NCBI GenBank assembly: GCA_022393335.1
Contig: JAJEKB010021001.1
Span: 26,772 to 90,771, forward strand
Reading direction: 5' to 3'
DNA length: 64,000 nt
Source of the DNA: Macrotrachela quadricornifera
Lineage: Eukaryota; Rotifera; Eurotatoria; Philodinida; Philodinidae
In this document: positions 22,601 to 34,724 of the stretch, piece by piece
Layout: the number at the start of each line of letters is the position of its first letter
Position numbering within the stretch: the first letter of the stretch is position 1
Notes under the pieces: generated by a model
Database searches by the model: none
The model's input: the letters and a program-made list of their open reading frames with translations, nothing else
Told to the model about the DNA's origin: nothing
Program-made: the position numbers and the translations under genes

Positions 22601-25166
22601 GAAAGAATAGTATCTCCATAGAAAACAAAGAGTCTGTTCTAAGCGCTAATAAACTAAAACACATTTCTTATATAATCAATCTCATCTATTTTATATGATT
22701 CACAGTTGTATGTAACTCTTTGTGTTTCTATAAACCAATGTAAAAATGAATTAATTGCTACATAATAAGCATTCCACTTGACATAGTTATCCCATCGCCC
22801 AAAGGAAAAGTCTTTTGAAAAAAATAAGATGCGCTTTTATGTTTGTCGCAGGTCAAAAAAAGATGGTCTTTGCCTCATTTCAAGGATAAAAAACATGGTC
22901 TAAACTCGAGTCTCAGTAAATTAGAAAGGACACGTTACTTGTATTCTATTTTATATTTCATTGTAATATCTTAAATTTTGGCTATAGACTATCGGTGTCG
23001 GACCCACCCAATATATACAGAATGTTTGTAACGCAGTATGTGGTTTTATTTTACAGTTCGAGAGATAAGAGATATGGTAAATAGACTGGATAAGACACAA
23101 AACATGATGATAGCAAAGATCGAAAGTTGGAAGACAGCTGTGTTCAATAGGTATTGTCACAAAGAACCTTGATAGTTTCATGAAACACATTTGTTGCATT
23201 AGTTCTTACCATAGGCGACCGAACTCTTAAGCTTGAGAAGGCTCGAACCTTCCCAGATTTGAACGAACTAAGGCTTGGAAGACTGAAAATGGGATATGTT
23301 TTTGCGAGAGATTCAACAACGTCATAAGAAACTGAATTAATGGTTTTTCTTCAGAAAAAAATTAAAATTTAGCTACCTTCGGCAGTTATCGCTACCACAG
23401 ATCGTAAATCATGCCACGGTTACTTCGAACAACAACACGAAGTATGAAAGAACGAATAGAATTCAGTGATTTTTACTTTTCACCTACTCATACATAAAGG
23501 AAGCCAAAAAAAAGAAAATGCTACATGGCGTGCAAGCACTCATTTCACCATAATAAAAAAAATTTCTTTCAAGATAAATAACCTCGAGCGTTTTTATTCT
23601 GATCTCCTGAGTTTTTTTAGTCAACAGAAATATTTTACCTTTCAGATGTATAACTTTCTTGAAAAACATCCACTTTTCGTTATGCGTACAATTGAATAAC
23701 TTCTGTCGAGCATTAGACAGTTTCGTAACGCTACAATACAATTAGAATAATAAAAAAAATTTCAGGTCTCTTGACACATAATTTTTCGTCAAACATTATG
23801 ATCCAGTACTTGCTAGGTTACTGTATATAGTATCAAAATTTCGTTCAAATAACGCTTAAAAAGAAACTTTTTCGATCGTTTTATCTCTTTCGAGTTTAGA
23901 CTTTGTGCAAAACATGGACCCAAGTAGTAAATGAGAAACCTCAAATCATTAAATCTTTTTATATTTTCTATTCAGAAGTATATGCATTTTACTAGAATTG
24001 AGTCCCGTTGACGTCAAAGTGCTCATTAACAAGCCGAATGACGATAGTTCTACCCGAGATCTTGTTTGCAGACATATCTATATATGACACAGAATACCTT
24101 GAAAATTTCAGTTGAAAAGACCGACATTCCTTCCCGATATAGGGAAGTCCCCCAAAATAGAAAGTTTTAGTATCTTTTGCGATGTACTAGTCGTTCATAA
24201 GGCTCGACTATCTCGCGACGAAAACATTAGTCTCAAGTGAAACTTTCTAGGAATTCTATTCATGAATGAATCAGTTTGTGAACAAAGTCTTAGGTTCAAA
24301 TATCGGCAATCGGTTCATTCGTGTACGCCAAGGCATAGTCTAAAGTCTTAGTAATGTGCTATAACTCTGTATATTAGAAAGCTAATGGGATTTAATATCT
24401 GAGAATTTTTCATATCTCATGGGAGCCTATGTTTTGCATAAAGACCAAAGTCAAACGACACTGGAGGGTCAGAAACTTTTTTTCGTTAGCTGTCTTATGA
24501 CTGAGACAATCGTATCGTAATTTGAAAAATCACCAAGAATCGGTAGTCATTGCAATTATTGGATTTAACACTCCACTTGTAAAAGCTCTGTCGACCATGA
24601 AAGTAAGAGATACAGTACTAACAATACTGTCAAGAGACCACCAACAAAAAACTCACAAAACTCTCAGTGTTAACCATTACCTCCCTTTCATCTTCTGGTC
24701 ATCATTTTCAATTTTTTTTTGAGCCTCCTCTAATTTGACAGTGTTCCGCCGCCTATGGTTCTTACAATTAAAACGGTAAAAAATATCGAGTATAATAGAT
24801 CATTACATGAAAAACGCCTAACGGTCAACCAACATGCTGAAAACGGGAGTTAAGAGTGAAAGAATTCTGACATCACCAACTTGTAGCTCGTAATTTTTTC
24901 TCTTAGAAACTGATTTTTATTTTGTCTTTCGATGCTTTCTTCTCGTGCAAACATCCACGCATCACAATGAAGTTTAACAATCGATTCTACATGGTTGTTG
25001 ATGGTGCAAGAGAAGAAGTATCCTCAAAAGAGAGGAGTATGATTGCAATCAATTATTGTATATCATTTAAAAGCACCGCGTCTAAGCTTCCTTTCGGTCA
25101 ACTCAGAACTTCTTCAGGTCATCATTGCTTTCACAAAAATGCTTTCGAAAAATTGAATTAAATCGA
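19691..25166. other. Long gene-poor region
   Basis: About 5.5 kb shows no gene that I can support. Short frames here, such as 20679-20924, 24922-25161 and 25428-25610, are low-complexity or lack motifs and splice partners. Dispersed repeat blocks occur near 20200-20275, 21455-21600 ('tgtcgcaggtcaaaaaaac' followed by 'gaacatccttttcccac') and 22835-22870. They share sequence with blocks near 7275 and 55490. Confidence 0.4.
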
Positions 25167-25334
25167 TGTCTGTGCGTTACCAAAAAGTAATTACAGTTTA
25201 GTTTTGATCTAACTACAGATGAAAATTTCCAAACTTCCATTGATCTACTATCTACTCTTAAGGTATTATCTTATGAGTGTCTCAGGATTTGATTCGAATG
25301 CTTTCTTACTGAGTGGCTTGGTAACGCACAGACA
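25167..25334. mobile_element. Small element with perfect 17-bp inverted ends
   Basis: TGTCTGTGCGTTACCAA at 25167-25183 is repeated as exact reverse complement at 25318-25334. The core TCTGTGCGTTAC recurs three more times, in direct orientation, at about 27801-28170. This links the small element to the dead transposase between them. Confidence 0.6.
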
Positions 25335-25847
25335 CAACCATAAAGAGCTTATGATGAAACAGAAAAGAAGAACTAATAAATAATCGGTTTTCAAATGGAG
25401 TTTCAACTTGAAAATAATTGTTTATGATTGACTATCATTACGAAGATATCCTCGACTATCAGACCTAGCAGAAAGGTGAATATTCACTACTGCGTCATCG
25501 TATATCTCTCTGTTGACAGTGATCATATAATGTACTCGAAAATAGTCACGATAGTTCGTTCTTTCGTTCTACCATCAGCTATATTTCGTATGTTCGATCA
25601 GCTGTACTAGTGCAGGTCAATCTAGTGCATTTATTTTCATTTTAGTTTATGCACTCATTCTTTGTTTAACTATGTGATTATATTCAATTCCAGAGTATTC
25701 TTCTGTTATCACTAGACATCTTCATGAATCTCTGATGAATATCACCATCGAATATCACTATTAATCTTTCTCTCTGTCAAACGTATAAATACATTTCGTT
25801 TCTATAGTAAAAAGTGGTGATTTTGAATCGACATAAAGCTTACTGCG

Positions 25848-27634
25848 GCGCAAAAACAAAAGCGTTATCGACAGAACTTGATGAAAAAAGATCTTTATGA
25901 ATCTATAAAGGCAAAAAATCGAAAACGAATGCAGTCTTTCCGCACCAAATTATCTGATTTTCAGCGACAGCAACGTCGCCAACGTGATGCTGCCGCCGAA
26001 AAACATGTTCATGCTGCAAAAAAATTCATCGGAATATGTTGATCAACTTCCTTCGCTGACACATCTTCTGATTATTTTGATTGTTTCTAGAGCATGATAC
26101 AGTTCGAAGCAATCTCTTGGTAAAGCTGTAAATAAAGCCACGACATATCTTCCTCAAAACGAAGGAAAAAAGAAATTAGTGGTCCAAGCGATTGCTGAAT
26201 CTATTGACTTATTTTCTCAATCGTTGCACAATCGCAACAGCCGCCAGTTATCACCAAAATTGAAGGACGAAATTGTGGCGTTTTATTGTCGAGATGATGT
26301 TTCATATCAGATGCCAGGCAAACGAGACACGATTGTTGTTCGAGAAAACGGTGTCAAGTCGACTTACCAAAAACAAATTCTACTTTACAGCATCAATGGA
26401 GCTCATCAATTGTTTTTATCGGAATTTAAGACTTCTAGTAAGATTTCTTTGCAAAAAATTGTCAAGTTCAAATAAATAATTTCTTTAACGTCTAGTGTTT
26501 CTCGAACAAGCTTTACCGAACTACGTCCGAAATATGTGCTGATCAAATCTTCAATGCCTCATCGTGTGTGCGTTTGTGTACATCACGAGAACGTTAACGT
26601 ACTGGTTCAATCACTATCAAAACATGTCAAACATGGTGTTTGTGCAGATTTATAAACCTTCACAAACGCATTGCTCTGTGATGTGTCGAAAGAACTCGGT
26701 ATGTTTTCAAAATGTAAGACCTGATGCAAATATTTCGAAGAAAAAATCGAAGCGAATGTTGCTGACTCGACAATCAACATCCAATGGCAGCAATGGACGA
26801 ACAAAAACGGACAGACTGAAAAAGAAGAATTTGAAGGAACAGTAAAAAATTGTCCCAATCATTTGTCAACTCTCATCGAAAAATATCTCTTACATGTATT
26901 TGGTAAACGTGCTCAAAGTAGTCTCTTTGAATGTCTGAAAAAAAGATTCCAGCGATCGAAAAGTTGTTATACAAGTTGACTATTCCGAAAACTATCCGTT
27001 GCAATATCAAAATGCTGTTCAGTCAGCACATTGGAATATCAAGATTTTATCTATTTTCACATGATATGTGTGGTGTGGAATGGACACTTTTTCATTCGCA
27101 TTAGTATCGAACAACGTGAGCCATGACAAATATTGTGTCGATGTAAACCTGAATTATATCATTACTCATGTGAAACAGCGATTACCAAATTTAGAAGAAA
27201 TCGTTTTCTTTAGCGATGGGGCAGCATCGCAGTTTAGGCAGCGATATTTATTTCGCAATTTGACTCATTTAATGGTGAAATATGGTTTTAAAATGTCTTG
27301 GAATTTCTTTGCTACGTTACACGGCAAAGGTGTCGTTGACGCCATTGGCGGTACTACCAAACGTATGGTATGGCAAGCAACTCTGGCAAAGGAACAGTGT
27401 CGATCAGCCGCTGATTTCATTCGTATTGCAAAAACAAAAACGAATACTATCTGTATCGACGAGATTCTTCAATCCGACATCGATACAACAACATCTCGAC
27501 TTCAACAGACGTTCGACAAAACGAAGCCAGTAAAGGATGTTCAAAAGCTACATGCCGTAACTGCTGTTGGTTCAGACGTTATCGAATGTCGAATTTACGC
27601 CGAAGCTAACTCGAAATGGACTGTTTTTTTCTGA
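25848..27634 (+). pseudogene. Dead DDE-type transposase-like gene
   Basis: Several frames belong together: a basic coiled start (KQKRYRQNLMKKD, then QQRRQRDAAAEK), VAFYCRDDVSYQMPGKRDT, a CVCVHHEN block and an Asp-containing VDYSENYPLQYQNAVQSAHW block recovered around 26980-27030. They are followed by VFFSDGAASQFRQRYLFRNL and FFATLHGKGVVDAIGGTTKR. The last two blocks mark an invertebrate transposase-like family whose name I cannot give safely. At least three stops or frameshifts separate the blocks (for example TGA after FIGIC near 26040). The longest surviving frame is 27068-27634. Confidence 0.6.
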
Positions 27635-27794
27635 TGCATATTTTGTGATGTAGAAAGAATTTGTTTTTTATCTACAAGCTGAACTACTTGAATCACTTTG
27701 AGAATGATTGAAATAAATTTCAAAATTATTATTTTCATTTATATAAGTCATAGCTCGCAAAACAAATTCAATTTGAACAGGTGCCGTTTTTCGA

Positions 27795-28175
27795 TCAAAA
27801 AATGACGTCTGTGCGTTACTTTGTGTTTTGTCAATAACGCATTCAACATTTAGAACGTTCATTTTCTCGTTTCACCGGCTCATAGCTTAGATCCCAAGCT
27901 ACAAAATCAACTTTCTCTGAATTCTTTAGAACGTTGCAATTCGCAGCAATAGTTACATTTTTCGAGAGGACTGACATGTAAAGAACTTTTTTGTCTGTGC
28001 GTTACTGACTGATGTTTTGATCCTGAAATTGCGGCATGTTCATAGCTAAGGCTCAAACTTGGGACAATATCTCAACTGGTTAAGCTATATAATCGCTGAA
28101 AATTACAACTCGTTTCCTTCTACTTTTCTCCAGATTCATTCGAATGAAATTAAAAAAACGTCTGTGCGTTACCTG
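27795..28175. repeat. Subterminal direct repeats with TCTGTGCGTTAC
   Basis: The 12-mer occurs at about 27811, 27991 and 28161 (spacing ~180 and ~170). Each is preceded by an A/T-rich 'aaaaaa(t)gacg' or 'tttttt' block, and 'tcatagct(t/a)a' also repeats between them. Such arrays are often transposase-binding sites near transposon ends. Confidence 0.6.
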
Positions 28176-28846
28176 CGTTTTTCATGTATACATATGTATA
28201 TGTACATCTATTCTCTTTCTTTCCTGTCGTCTTTTAGTTTTTCGTTGATTATCATGTTCGTTCTCATGATGATTTCTACTATTGTATTCCTCCTTTGTTT
28301 TCTTCTTTTCCTCTATTTTTTGTAGATCATCTCCGATCTATATTTATATTGTTGTTCCTCCTTTGTTCGAGTCAGTCTTTTCGTTATATTTTTCTTGGCG
28401 TTTTATTTGATTTCATCCAATAAAACACCATTATTATTATCCTTCATTTCATCCACATCTAATTTCTACATCTTCTCATCCATTCTGTCCATCCCAGGTA
28501 GGACTTTTGACGTGAGTCTTGATTTTCATATCAGATTATACGTTCAGATAGTTATTCAGCTTACGATATATTCGGTAGCTGGAGGTTTCCTTTCATCCCC
28601 TGATACGAGAGACTCACACTAGCGACATCCCTCTAACACATTCTAACGAACACGAAGAAGAAAGAATAGCATACATAGAAAAAGGGTCACCACACGCATA
28701 AGCGGGTAAAAGGTCAGAGAACAATGCTTCTATTATTGGCACATATGGAATGATCATTGATCATCTCATGCATTCAATTTGTGCAGAATAAAAGAGAGGA
28801 AACACATCAGTAGAAAGGCATTTTTCTTCGTTATAGTTATCTGTCA

Positions 28847-29491
28847 ATGGTTGAACTAATAAAAGGCATGTGTGTGGATGTTAAAGTTTTTCTGCTTGAG
28901 AATGAAGGTAATATGGACATTCGATTTGTATATTGTTGACATATTTCCAACTAAACAGGTCAATCATCGTTCGAGTCATTGAGCGTCGACCTTCTCTACG
29001 AACTACTCGAATATTTTAATCTCAATGAAATTCTTCATTCGTTGATAAATGTCGCTTCACGTTTTAACTGGATTATCTTCGACGATTCTCGTTTCTATTT
29101 TCGTGCTGTTCAATTATCCAAATCACGTCAACTTCATCCTCACATCGATGCAACTCAAATTATGTCACTAGCATTACGTCACACTGCAGTTTGTCTTTCG
29201 TTATTTGTCAATCTTCGTTCACTCTGCATACGAACGAGCTGCAGTTATCCGGACAGACTTCAACAAATGAGAGAACAAGTATGGAATAGAATGAAAAATA
29301 TTTTTTATCGTTCTCTTTACCGTTTTTATTTTCTTAAAATTCAATATCCTATGTCATTCATTCACGAGTACATCTCTCAAAGTTTTAATATTGAAGCTTC
29401 TTATGTTCTGTTGAGGTTGCCATATTCTAGATGGATAAATAACACAAGCAACGCTCGTGCGGGCACTCGCTTAGCTCTTTCTCGTAGATGA
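28847..29491 (+). pseudogene. F-box-like protein, 3' truncated by repeat
   Basis: Two exons join in phase. Exon 1 is 28847-28907 (MVELIKGMCVDVKVFLLENE) with donor GTAATA; exon 2 starts at 28959 after ACAG. Exon 2 begins SLSVDLLYELLEYFNLNEIL and HSLINVASRFNWIIFDDSR, which fits the F-box-like N-termini of large bdelloid gene families. F-box proteins usually recruit SCF ubiquitin ligase substrates. From about 29445 the frame enters a dispersed repeat (translation NARAGTRLALSRR) also found at 55757-55800, so the original C-terminus is lost. Product 197 aa if expressed. Confidence 0.55.
29445..29491. repeat. 45-bp dispersed transposon terminus
   Basis: 'aacgctcgtgcgggcactcg' followed by 'ct(t/c)agctctttctcgtaga' is shared with the reverse complement of about 55755-55800. 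The last part, 'ctctttctcgtagaga', is also at about 42363 and 55437. It is probably an end of one DNA-transposon family. Confidence 0.6.
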
Positions 29492-29874
29492 GCTCGTTTC
29501 AGGTAATAGATTTTTAGTACAGTACTGTATATATTAGTTTATTTCTGATTCAAATTATATACTTTTGGATGTAGAATAGCAGATGTTTTTACAAAATTTT
29601 TGATAGAGGATTACATTTTTCAAATAACATTACAGATGGCAAGATCCATGTAATTACATTAAAAAGAAAAAACAGTAAGAAAAGAAAGCGATGAAAAATA
29701 TCATAGGAAATATCAGACAATGAAAGTAAAGTGACAACTACGATGATTAACATAGATGTAAATAAAGTAAATGAATATAGATGAATAATTATTTTACGAC
29801 AATTTTATCTTATGACACATTTTATATACTTGCCATAACATTATACTCATAGCAAAGTATCTATTTACACACCT
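29492..29874. other. Spacer between convergent F-box-like and helicase frames
   Basis: AT-rich; nothing recognised. Confidence 0.4.
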
Positions 29875-31427
29875 TCAAAAAGTGAAAGACGAACATTCTC
29901 GCTTTGTCTTTCTGTCAATTTCGTCTAAACGTTTCAGCTCGGCATCTTGAGCGGAAGTAGGTCGAACTTGTAGAACCTTCATGCCGAAAGGCCGAAGAAT
30001 GACCATGTCTTCCACTCTCTTCACTCTACTGAGTGGTACATAAATCGATGCAACTTGCAATGTTCCAACTGGAACTTGAAAATCAACCACAATTTTATTC
30101 ATTGTGAGTCCTTGCGCTTTATAAGCAGTTATTGCGAAGGCAGGTACAATTGGTAGTTGCATTCTTGTAACTTGAATCACTTGTGGAATTTTTCTTCCAC
30201 CTTGCACTCGTTCGAACAGATGTCCGAAGAGTTGCCTAATACGGACAGTAAGTCGCTTTTTGATGAATGGAATAGGAATTAGTTTAGGACAGAGACCATC
30301 GAGATTTGTTTCTACTTGTGATGTATTAATTTCCACGAGCGCATATAATGGTTTTCGTATGTATATCGTATTCGAGGGAAATACATCACTTTTTACCGTG
30401 AAACTACCTGACTCCTCCTGATCATCGTATATGAGCTGTCGAAAAATACCTTGAGTGCCGTTTGAGAGCCCGAGTTCGCAGGCGATGTTATCGGTGAGAA
30501 GTACAGGCATGTTTGGTACGAAGGGTAAGAGACCGGGAAGAAAGTCGGTCTTGTTATCCGATAGATGGAGGAGACGTTCGTATATCACATCATCTTCTAA
30601 AGTTTTGGAACGAATTTTATCACGTGCTATGACGACGACTAGTGATATATTGGCTTCTTTCGCTTTGTCGAGAGCGGTTCGATTGTTGATTTCAGTTCGT
30701 AGCTGATTACGAAAGACGAGAAAAGGTGCATCACACCGAGATTTCTCCTTCAATGATTGAACAGCTTGTCCTACACCGATAATTCGTGTGCAAAGATAAT
30801 CAAAATCAGCGCGAGTTGTTTCTCCCAGACGAAGATGGTTGAGTAGAGTCAAGTATTTTTGATTTTCAGTTCTCATCTGTTGTGTCAACTTCGTGACTGT
30901 ATTGATTTGAAGAACCAATGATCGTCCGACTCTGTACTGAACATCAGCTTCAGTAGGTAAACGAATGGAGGAGTCAATATCGAGATTCGCATATAGAGGT
31001 TTATCGAGAACTGGCATATATTGTATATAATCACCGAGAAGAATAACATTAATACCACCAAAGGGCACTTCAGGTGGTGCTCGCTTTCCAAGAGTGAGTA
31101 ATTCATTTAGTCGAGCTAATAATCGAAGTCCAACCATCGAAATTTCGTCGATGATTAGGTATTCCACATATCTCCAATCGTTTTCAATCTTCGATGAGCT
31201 TGGTTTGGTCGTCTTTTTTTGGCGTCTGGTGTTGTGTAGGTATGCTAAGAAAGAGTGAATCGTATGGCCTCCGATGAGTGAAGCAGAGACAGCTGTGGGT
31301 CCGAGTTTTCGAAGTTTCTCTTTCCGTTTTGTTTCAACGAAATAGCAAGTGATTGCATCGATGAGACGAGATTTGCCTGTTCGTCCAGGCCCTGGTACGC
31401 ACATAATCAACTGTTGTTGTTTTTCAC
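29875..31427 (-). CDS. Pif1-type helicase, Helitron-like, 5' truncated
   Basis: An uninterrupted 511-codon frame follows a splice-like TTTTAG at about 31428. Superfamily 1 motifs appear in order: Walker A GPGRTGKS (residues 7-14), Walker B IIDEISM (86-92), LLGDYIQ (motif III, the usual QLPPV replaced by QYMPVL), and FAITAYKAQGLTMNKIVV and YVPLSRVKRVEDM near the C-terminus (motifs V-VI). The style matches the helicase half of Helitron Rep/Hel proteins or a stand-alone PIF1. No Rep (HUH) part is visible. A mariner sits 20 bp upstream of the presumed acceptor and may have cut the gene off from its 5' exons. Confidence 0.75.
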
Positions 31428-31446
31428 CTAAAACGGTAAATAATTA

Positions 31447-32679
31447 TTGCGTTGGGGGAAAAGTTCGTGCGCCATGTAAAAATAATGATTTTTTTATATA
31501 TTTTTTTTGTGTTTTTCATCTGGTTTTGTGGTTATTATGAACATTTATTGATTTTTTAAGATGTCTGATTACGAAATCACAAATTTTGAGCTTCGCGTAT
31601 TGCTGCGTCATTATTGGAGAAAGAATTTGGATGCAAAAGCAGCTGCCAAAGCAATTTGCGACGTTGAAGGTGAAGGTACGGTGGCACCGCGAACTGCACA
31701 GAAATGGTTCAAGCATTTCAATGAAGGCGATTTTGATCTTGAAGACATGCCACGTTCCGGACGACCAACGGTTTTCGACGAAGGAGACTTGCAAGCCACT
31801 TTGGATATTGAGCTGCCATCAAGCACACGCGAATTGGCTGAAGAACGTGGTGTCGATCATAAGACAGTTTGGAATCATCTCAAGCAACTTGACTTTGTCC
31901 ACAAAAAGCCACGACAAGATCCACACGAGTTGACCGAAGCGCAAGCCGCCAAACGAGTCGAAATTTGCCGCCAATTGCTCAACAATCCGTTGGATGACCG
32001 TTTTTGGAAGCGAATTGTGACATCAGACGAGAAGTGCGTCTACCTGGTCAATCATGATGGAAGCAAGCGTTGGGTCCCAAAAGGTCAAACTCCTCCATCC
32101 GTTCCGAAGCAAAATCAATTTGGAAAGAAGATCATGATTTGCGTTTGGTGGAACCTCGAATGAATCTTGCATTTTGAACTTGTGCTGAATGGTCACGCCA
32201 TCAACGCTGAACTTTACTGCGAGCAACTTGATCGAGTCTACGATGCACTGGTTGAAAAGTATCCAAGTCTTGTTCGTCGAAAACGCGCTTTGTTTCAACA
32301 AGACAATGCAAAGCCGCATACCGCCAGAAAGACCAGCAACAAATTTGAAGAATTGGACGGTGTCGAAATTCTGCCGCATCCAGCCTATAGTCCAGACGTT
32401 TCTCCATCTGACTACGGTCTCTTCCGACCAATGCAGCACTTTATGTAAGGTCGCCGATTTGAGTCATTCGATGAAGTTGAAGAAGCATGTCAAAAATTTT
32501 TCGATCCAAAGCCGAAGTAGTGGTACTTTGACCAAATCCGAAAGCTTGCAGATCGTTGGCAGAAGATCGTGGACAATGATGGTCTTTATTTTGAAGAATA
32601 GTTGTTGTTGTTTTTGAATAAATTCATGCATAAAAAAGCATTATTTTAACACGGCGCACGAACTTTTTCCTCAACCTAA
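31447..32679 (+). mobile_element. mariner element (1233 bp)
   Basis: Terminal inverted repeats of about 27 bp begin TTGCGTTGGGGGAAAAG on the left and, inverted, TTAGGTTGAGGAAAAAG on the right. Both continue TTCGTGCGCC. The element is flanked by TA at 31445-31446 and 32680-32681. It holds one transposase frame. Confidence 0.9.
31561..32601 (+). pseudogene. mariner transposase with three nonsense codons
   Basis: The frame is 346 codons to TAG at 32599-32601, the normal length for a mariner transposase, with no frameshift. It is stopped in frame at 32161-32163 (TGA, after WWNLE), 32446-32448 (TAA) and 32518-32520 (TAG). The N-terminal helix-turn-helix region (ELAEERGVDHKTVWNHLK) and the catalytic triad are all present: TSDEK, FQQDNAKPH and YSPDVSPSDY (D,D34D type). 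Inactivation is therefore by point mutation only, suggesting a fairly young insertion. Confidence 0.92.
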
Positions 32680-32681
32680 TA

Positions 32682-33482
32682 GTATAAACATGGATTGTAA
32701 TCAGAAATAACTTGTTTCTTCAATAATCGAAAACTTTTTTTTCGAATGTTTATCATTCATTTTTAGATTACCATGTCATTGAGAGAAATTCAATTTAGCA
32801 TGGAATGAAAAAGAATAATAAGAATAATATTAATCAAAATAATAATCAAAATAATAAGAAGGAGAACAAAAGCAAAATAAACATTTTCTATGAGATGAGC
32901 TAATTCTCAAGATAATATCATTTTTGTCAGCCACTTCCTACATATATACATCGAAGATCAATGCAATTTTAAAGGATAATGCACAACTGTGCTCATAGTA
33001 AAGGGAATGAAAGAGAAAAAAACACAGTAAAGGGATTGGTACCAGATATCAATAAATGAAAGACAGATCGAAAAGAAGGATATCAGTCAACGAACGGAAT
33101 ATGATGTTGAATGATAGCGTATACGACATTCTTTACTTTCAAATAAATGAAAAAAATTGAAATCGAGAATGCAGCTGGTACAATCTATGTGCCAAATTGA
33201 GTTGTAACGCTAAAATTGGGAAAAAACGTTCCTTCTATCTCAATAAGACTGCATAAAATACATTTCTAATATTTTAATTATGCATTTAACGCAAAGTGGA
33301 CTACTCCCTGGCAAAGAATATGGCTCATTGTGGATCATTGAGGGATCAGCTCGCCGAGCTCTATCTATCTATCATATCGGTTCTCGATTTGGGGCTCATT
33401 GTGGGTCATTGTGGGTCATCTTGTGTTTTACAAATACCCGTAATGAAATGTCGATAACAGTCGATAGGATTGATTGTGTTAT
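32682..33482. other. Spacer; short repeats
   Basis: An AAT-rich run lies at about 32811-32866. Near 33320-33420 'ggctcattgtgg(a/g)tcattg' occurs twice and 'attgtgggtc' is tandem. No gene seen. Confidence 0.45.
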
Positions 33483-33707
33483 CTTCTGAAGTAGAAGTTA
33501 CACGTACATCCTCGATAAGTCCATGATCTTCCAAGAATTCTGCATCAGATTCTGGCTCTATTTCATTCCATCATCGTCCTCGTTATCCGTAACATCTTCG
33601 TCAGAATTTTGAAAATCAAGATCCATTGCATCGAACTCATCATTCAGTGAACTCACTTCACTGAATGAGCTAGCACTACTTTCTGTATCAACTTCTTCGA
33701 ACGACAT
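33483..33707 (-). pseudogene. Acidic N-terminal ORF fragment, frameshifted
   Basis: From ATG at 33705-33707 the frame reads MSFEEVDTESSASSFSEVSS and an Asp/Glu-rich stretch (NSDEDVTDNEDDDG). A one-base shift then leads into NEIEPESDAEFLEDHGLIED. Acidic N-termini of this kind occur in several transposases (for example piggyBac) but are not diagnostic. No downstream exon is found before the mariner. Confidence 0.3.
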
Positions 33708-34059
33708 GTGAAGTGCTCCAAAAATTCGGTTGTATTTATGTGCAAAACGATATAGATAAAAGAATCAGAGAGAGAATACTGAAAATTTCTTTCTTTTTCT
33801 TACACATACTTTGTACAATATACAAAGAACGAAAAACTAACTTAAACCATTACTCATTTGGTCCGTAAAAAGTGATTCATTGTTTAGTAGTATAAATAAG
33901 AGAACGACAAAAAAACCAGTAGAATATAGCCAGAAGGTCATTAAGTGCATTTATTGCAAGATTATTGTTCACGAAAATGGACAATATGGAAAAAATTGAA
34001 GAAAAACTGACTCGGGTCGAACGTGTTAAAAACCTTGAAATTTCACTCAGCCTGTTATA

Positions 34060-34200
34060 GGTGCCTGATGGCCTGTCAGGCCAGGCCAGGCTAGGAAAGC
34101 AACCAGTCTACCACAGTCTTTACCCCAGGCAGGCCAATGCTAGACCAGGTCAGGCTACAGGCCAGGCCAGGCTGGAAAAAGTGGCCTGTTGGCAGCTCTG
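34060..34200. repeat. 'caggccaggc' repeat cluster
   Basis: GC-rich for this window: 'aggccaggc(c/t)aggc' occurs about six times with both-strand variants over 140 bp. It may be the core of a MITE, but ends are unclear. Confidence 0.5.
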
Positions 34201-34724
34201 TCACGAATAGTTGCATTTTTTCGTAATCCATCTTTTTACCCATTTTTTAAACAGTATTCCTATGTTACACTGTCAGTTCATGATTTCGTTTGAAACAATA
34301 AAGTATCACACAGTTATTACATTTCAACAATAATTAAAGTCAGCAAGACTAAACGATTTACAGTTAAAAAAGATCATCGTCTAATTTGCTATCCATACTT
34401 ATCCGTTTGCAAGAGTGAGCCTACCCTAGAGGAATTCGTTTGCAACTTTGAGCCTACTCTGGAATGAAGTCGTTCCACCGTCTATGGTATGCATCTTTAC
34501 TAACATTGAATGGGTTGTGAGGGATGGATGATCGATATCCTCTCTTTCTCTTTTAGTGCATTCTCACCTGTTCTCTCCTCCTCTCTTTTCTCCAGCCACA
34601 TCGTCAAGAATTATATGTCCATCTTCTCGTATCTACTGAAGAAAAATCGTGGCACATGTTGTTAAATAAAATCGAACGATGCAAAAAAGTTACAAATTTC
34701 TGGAAGAATCAAGACTACTGTGCA
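34201..34724. other. 3' flank of ABCG gene, no gene seen
   Basis: About 500 bp of AT-rich sequence with no recognised element apart from two similar short blocks near 34405 and 34440 ('gtttgcaa...gagcctac'). Confidence 0.35.

Noticed and set aside
33380..33425. TGTGGG repeats as telomeric sequence
   Set aside because: Only two or three copies, embedded in a longer 'cattgtgggt' repeat; not an array.
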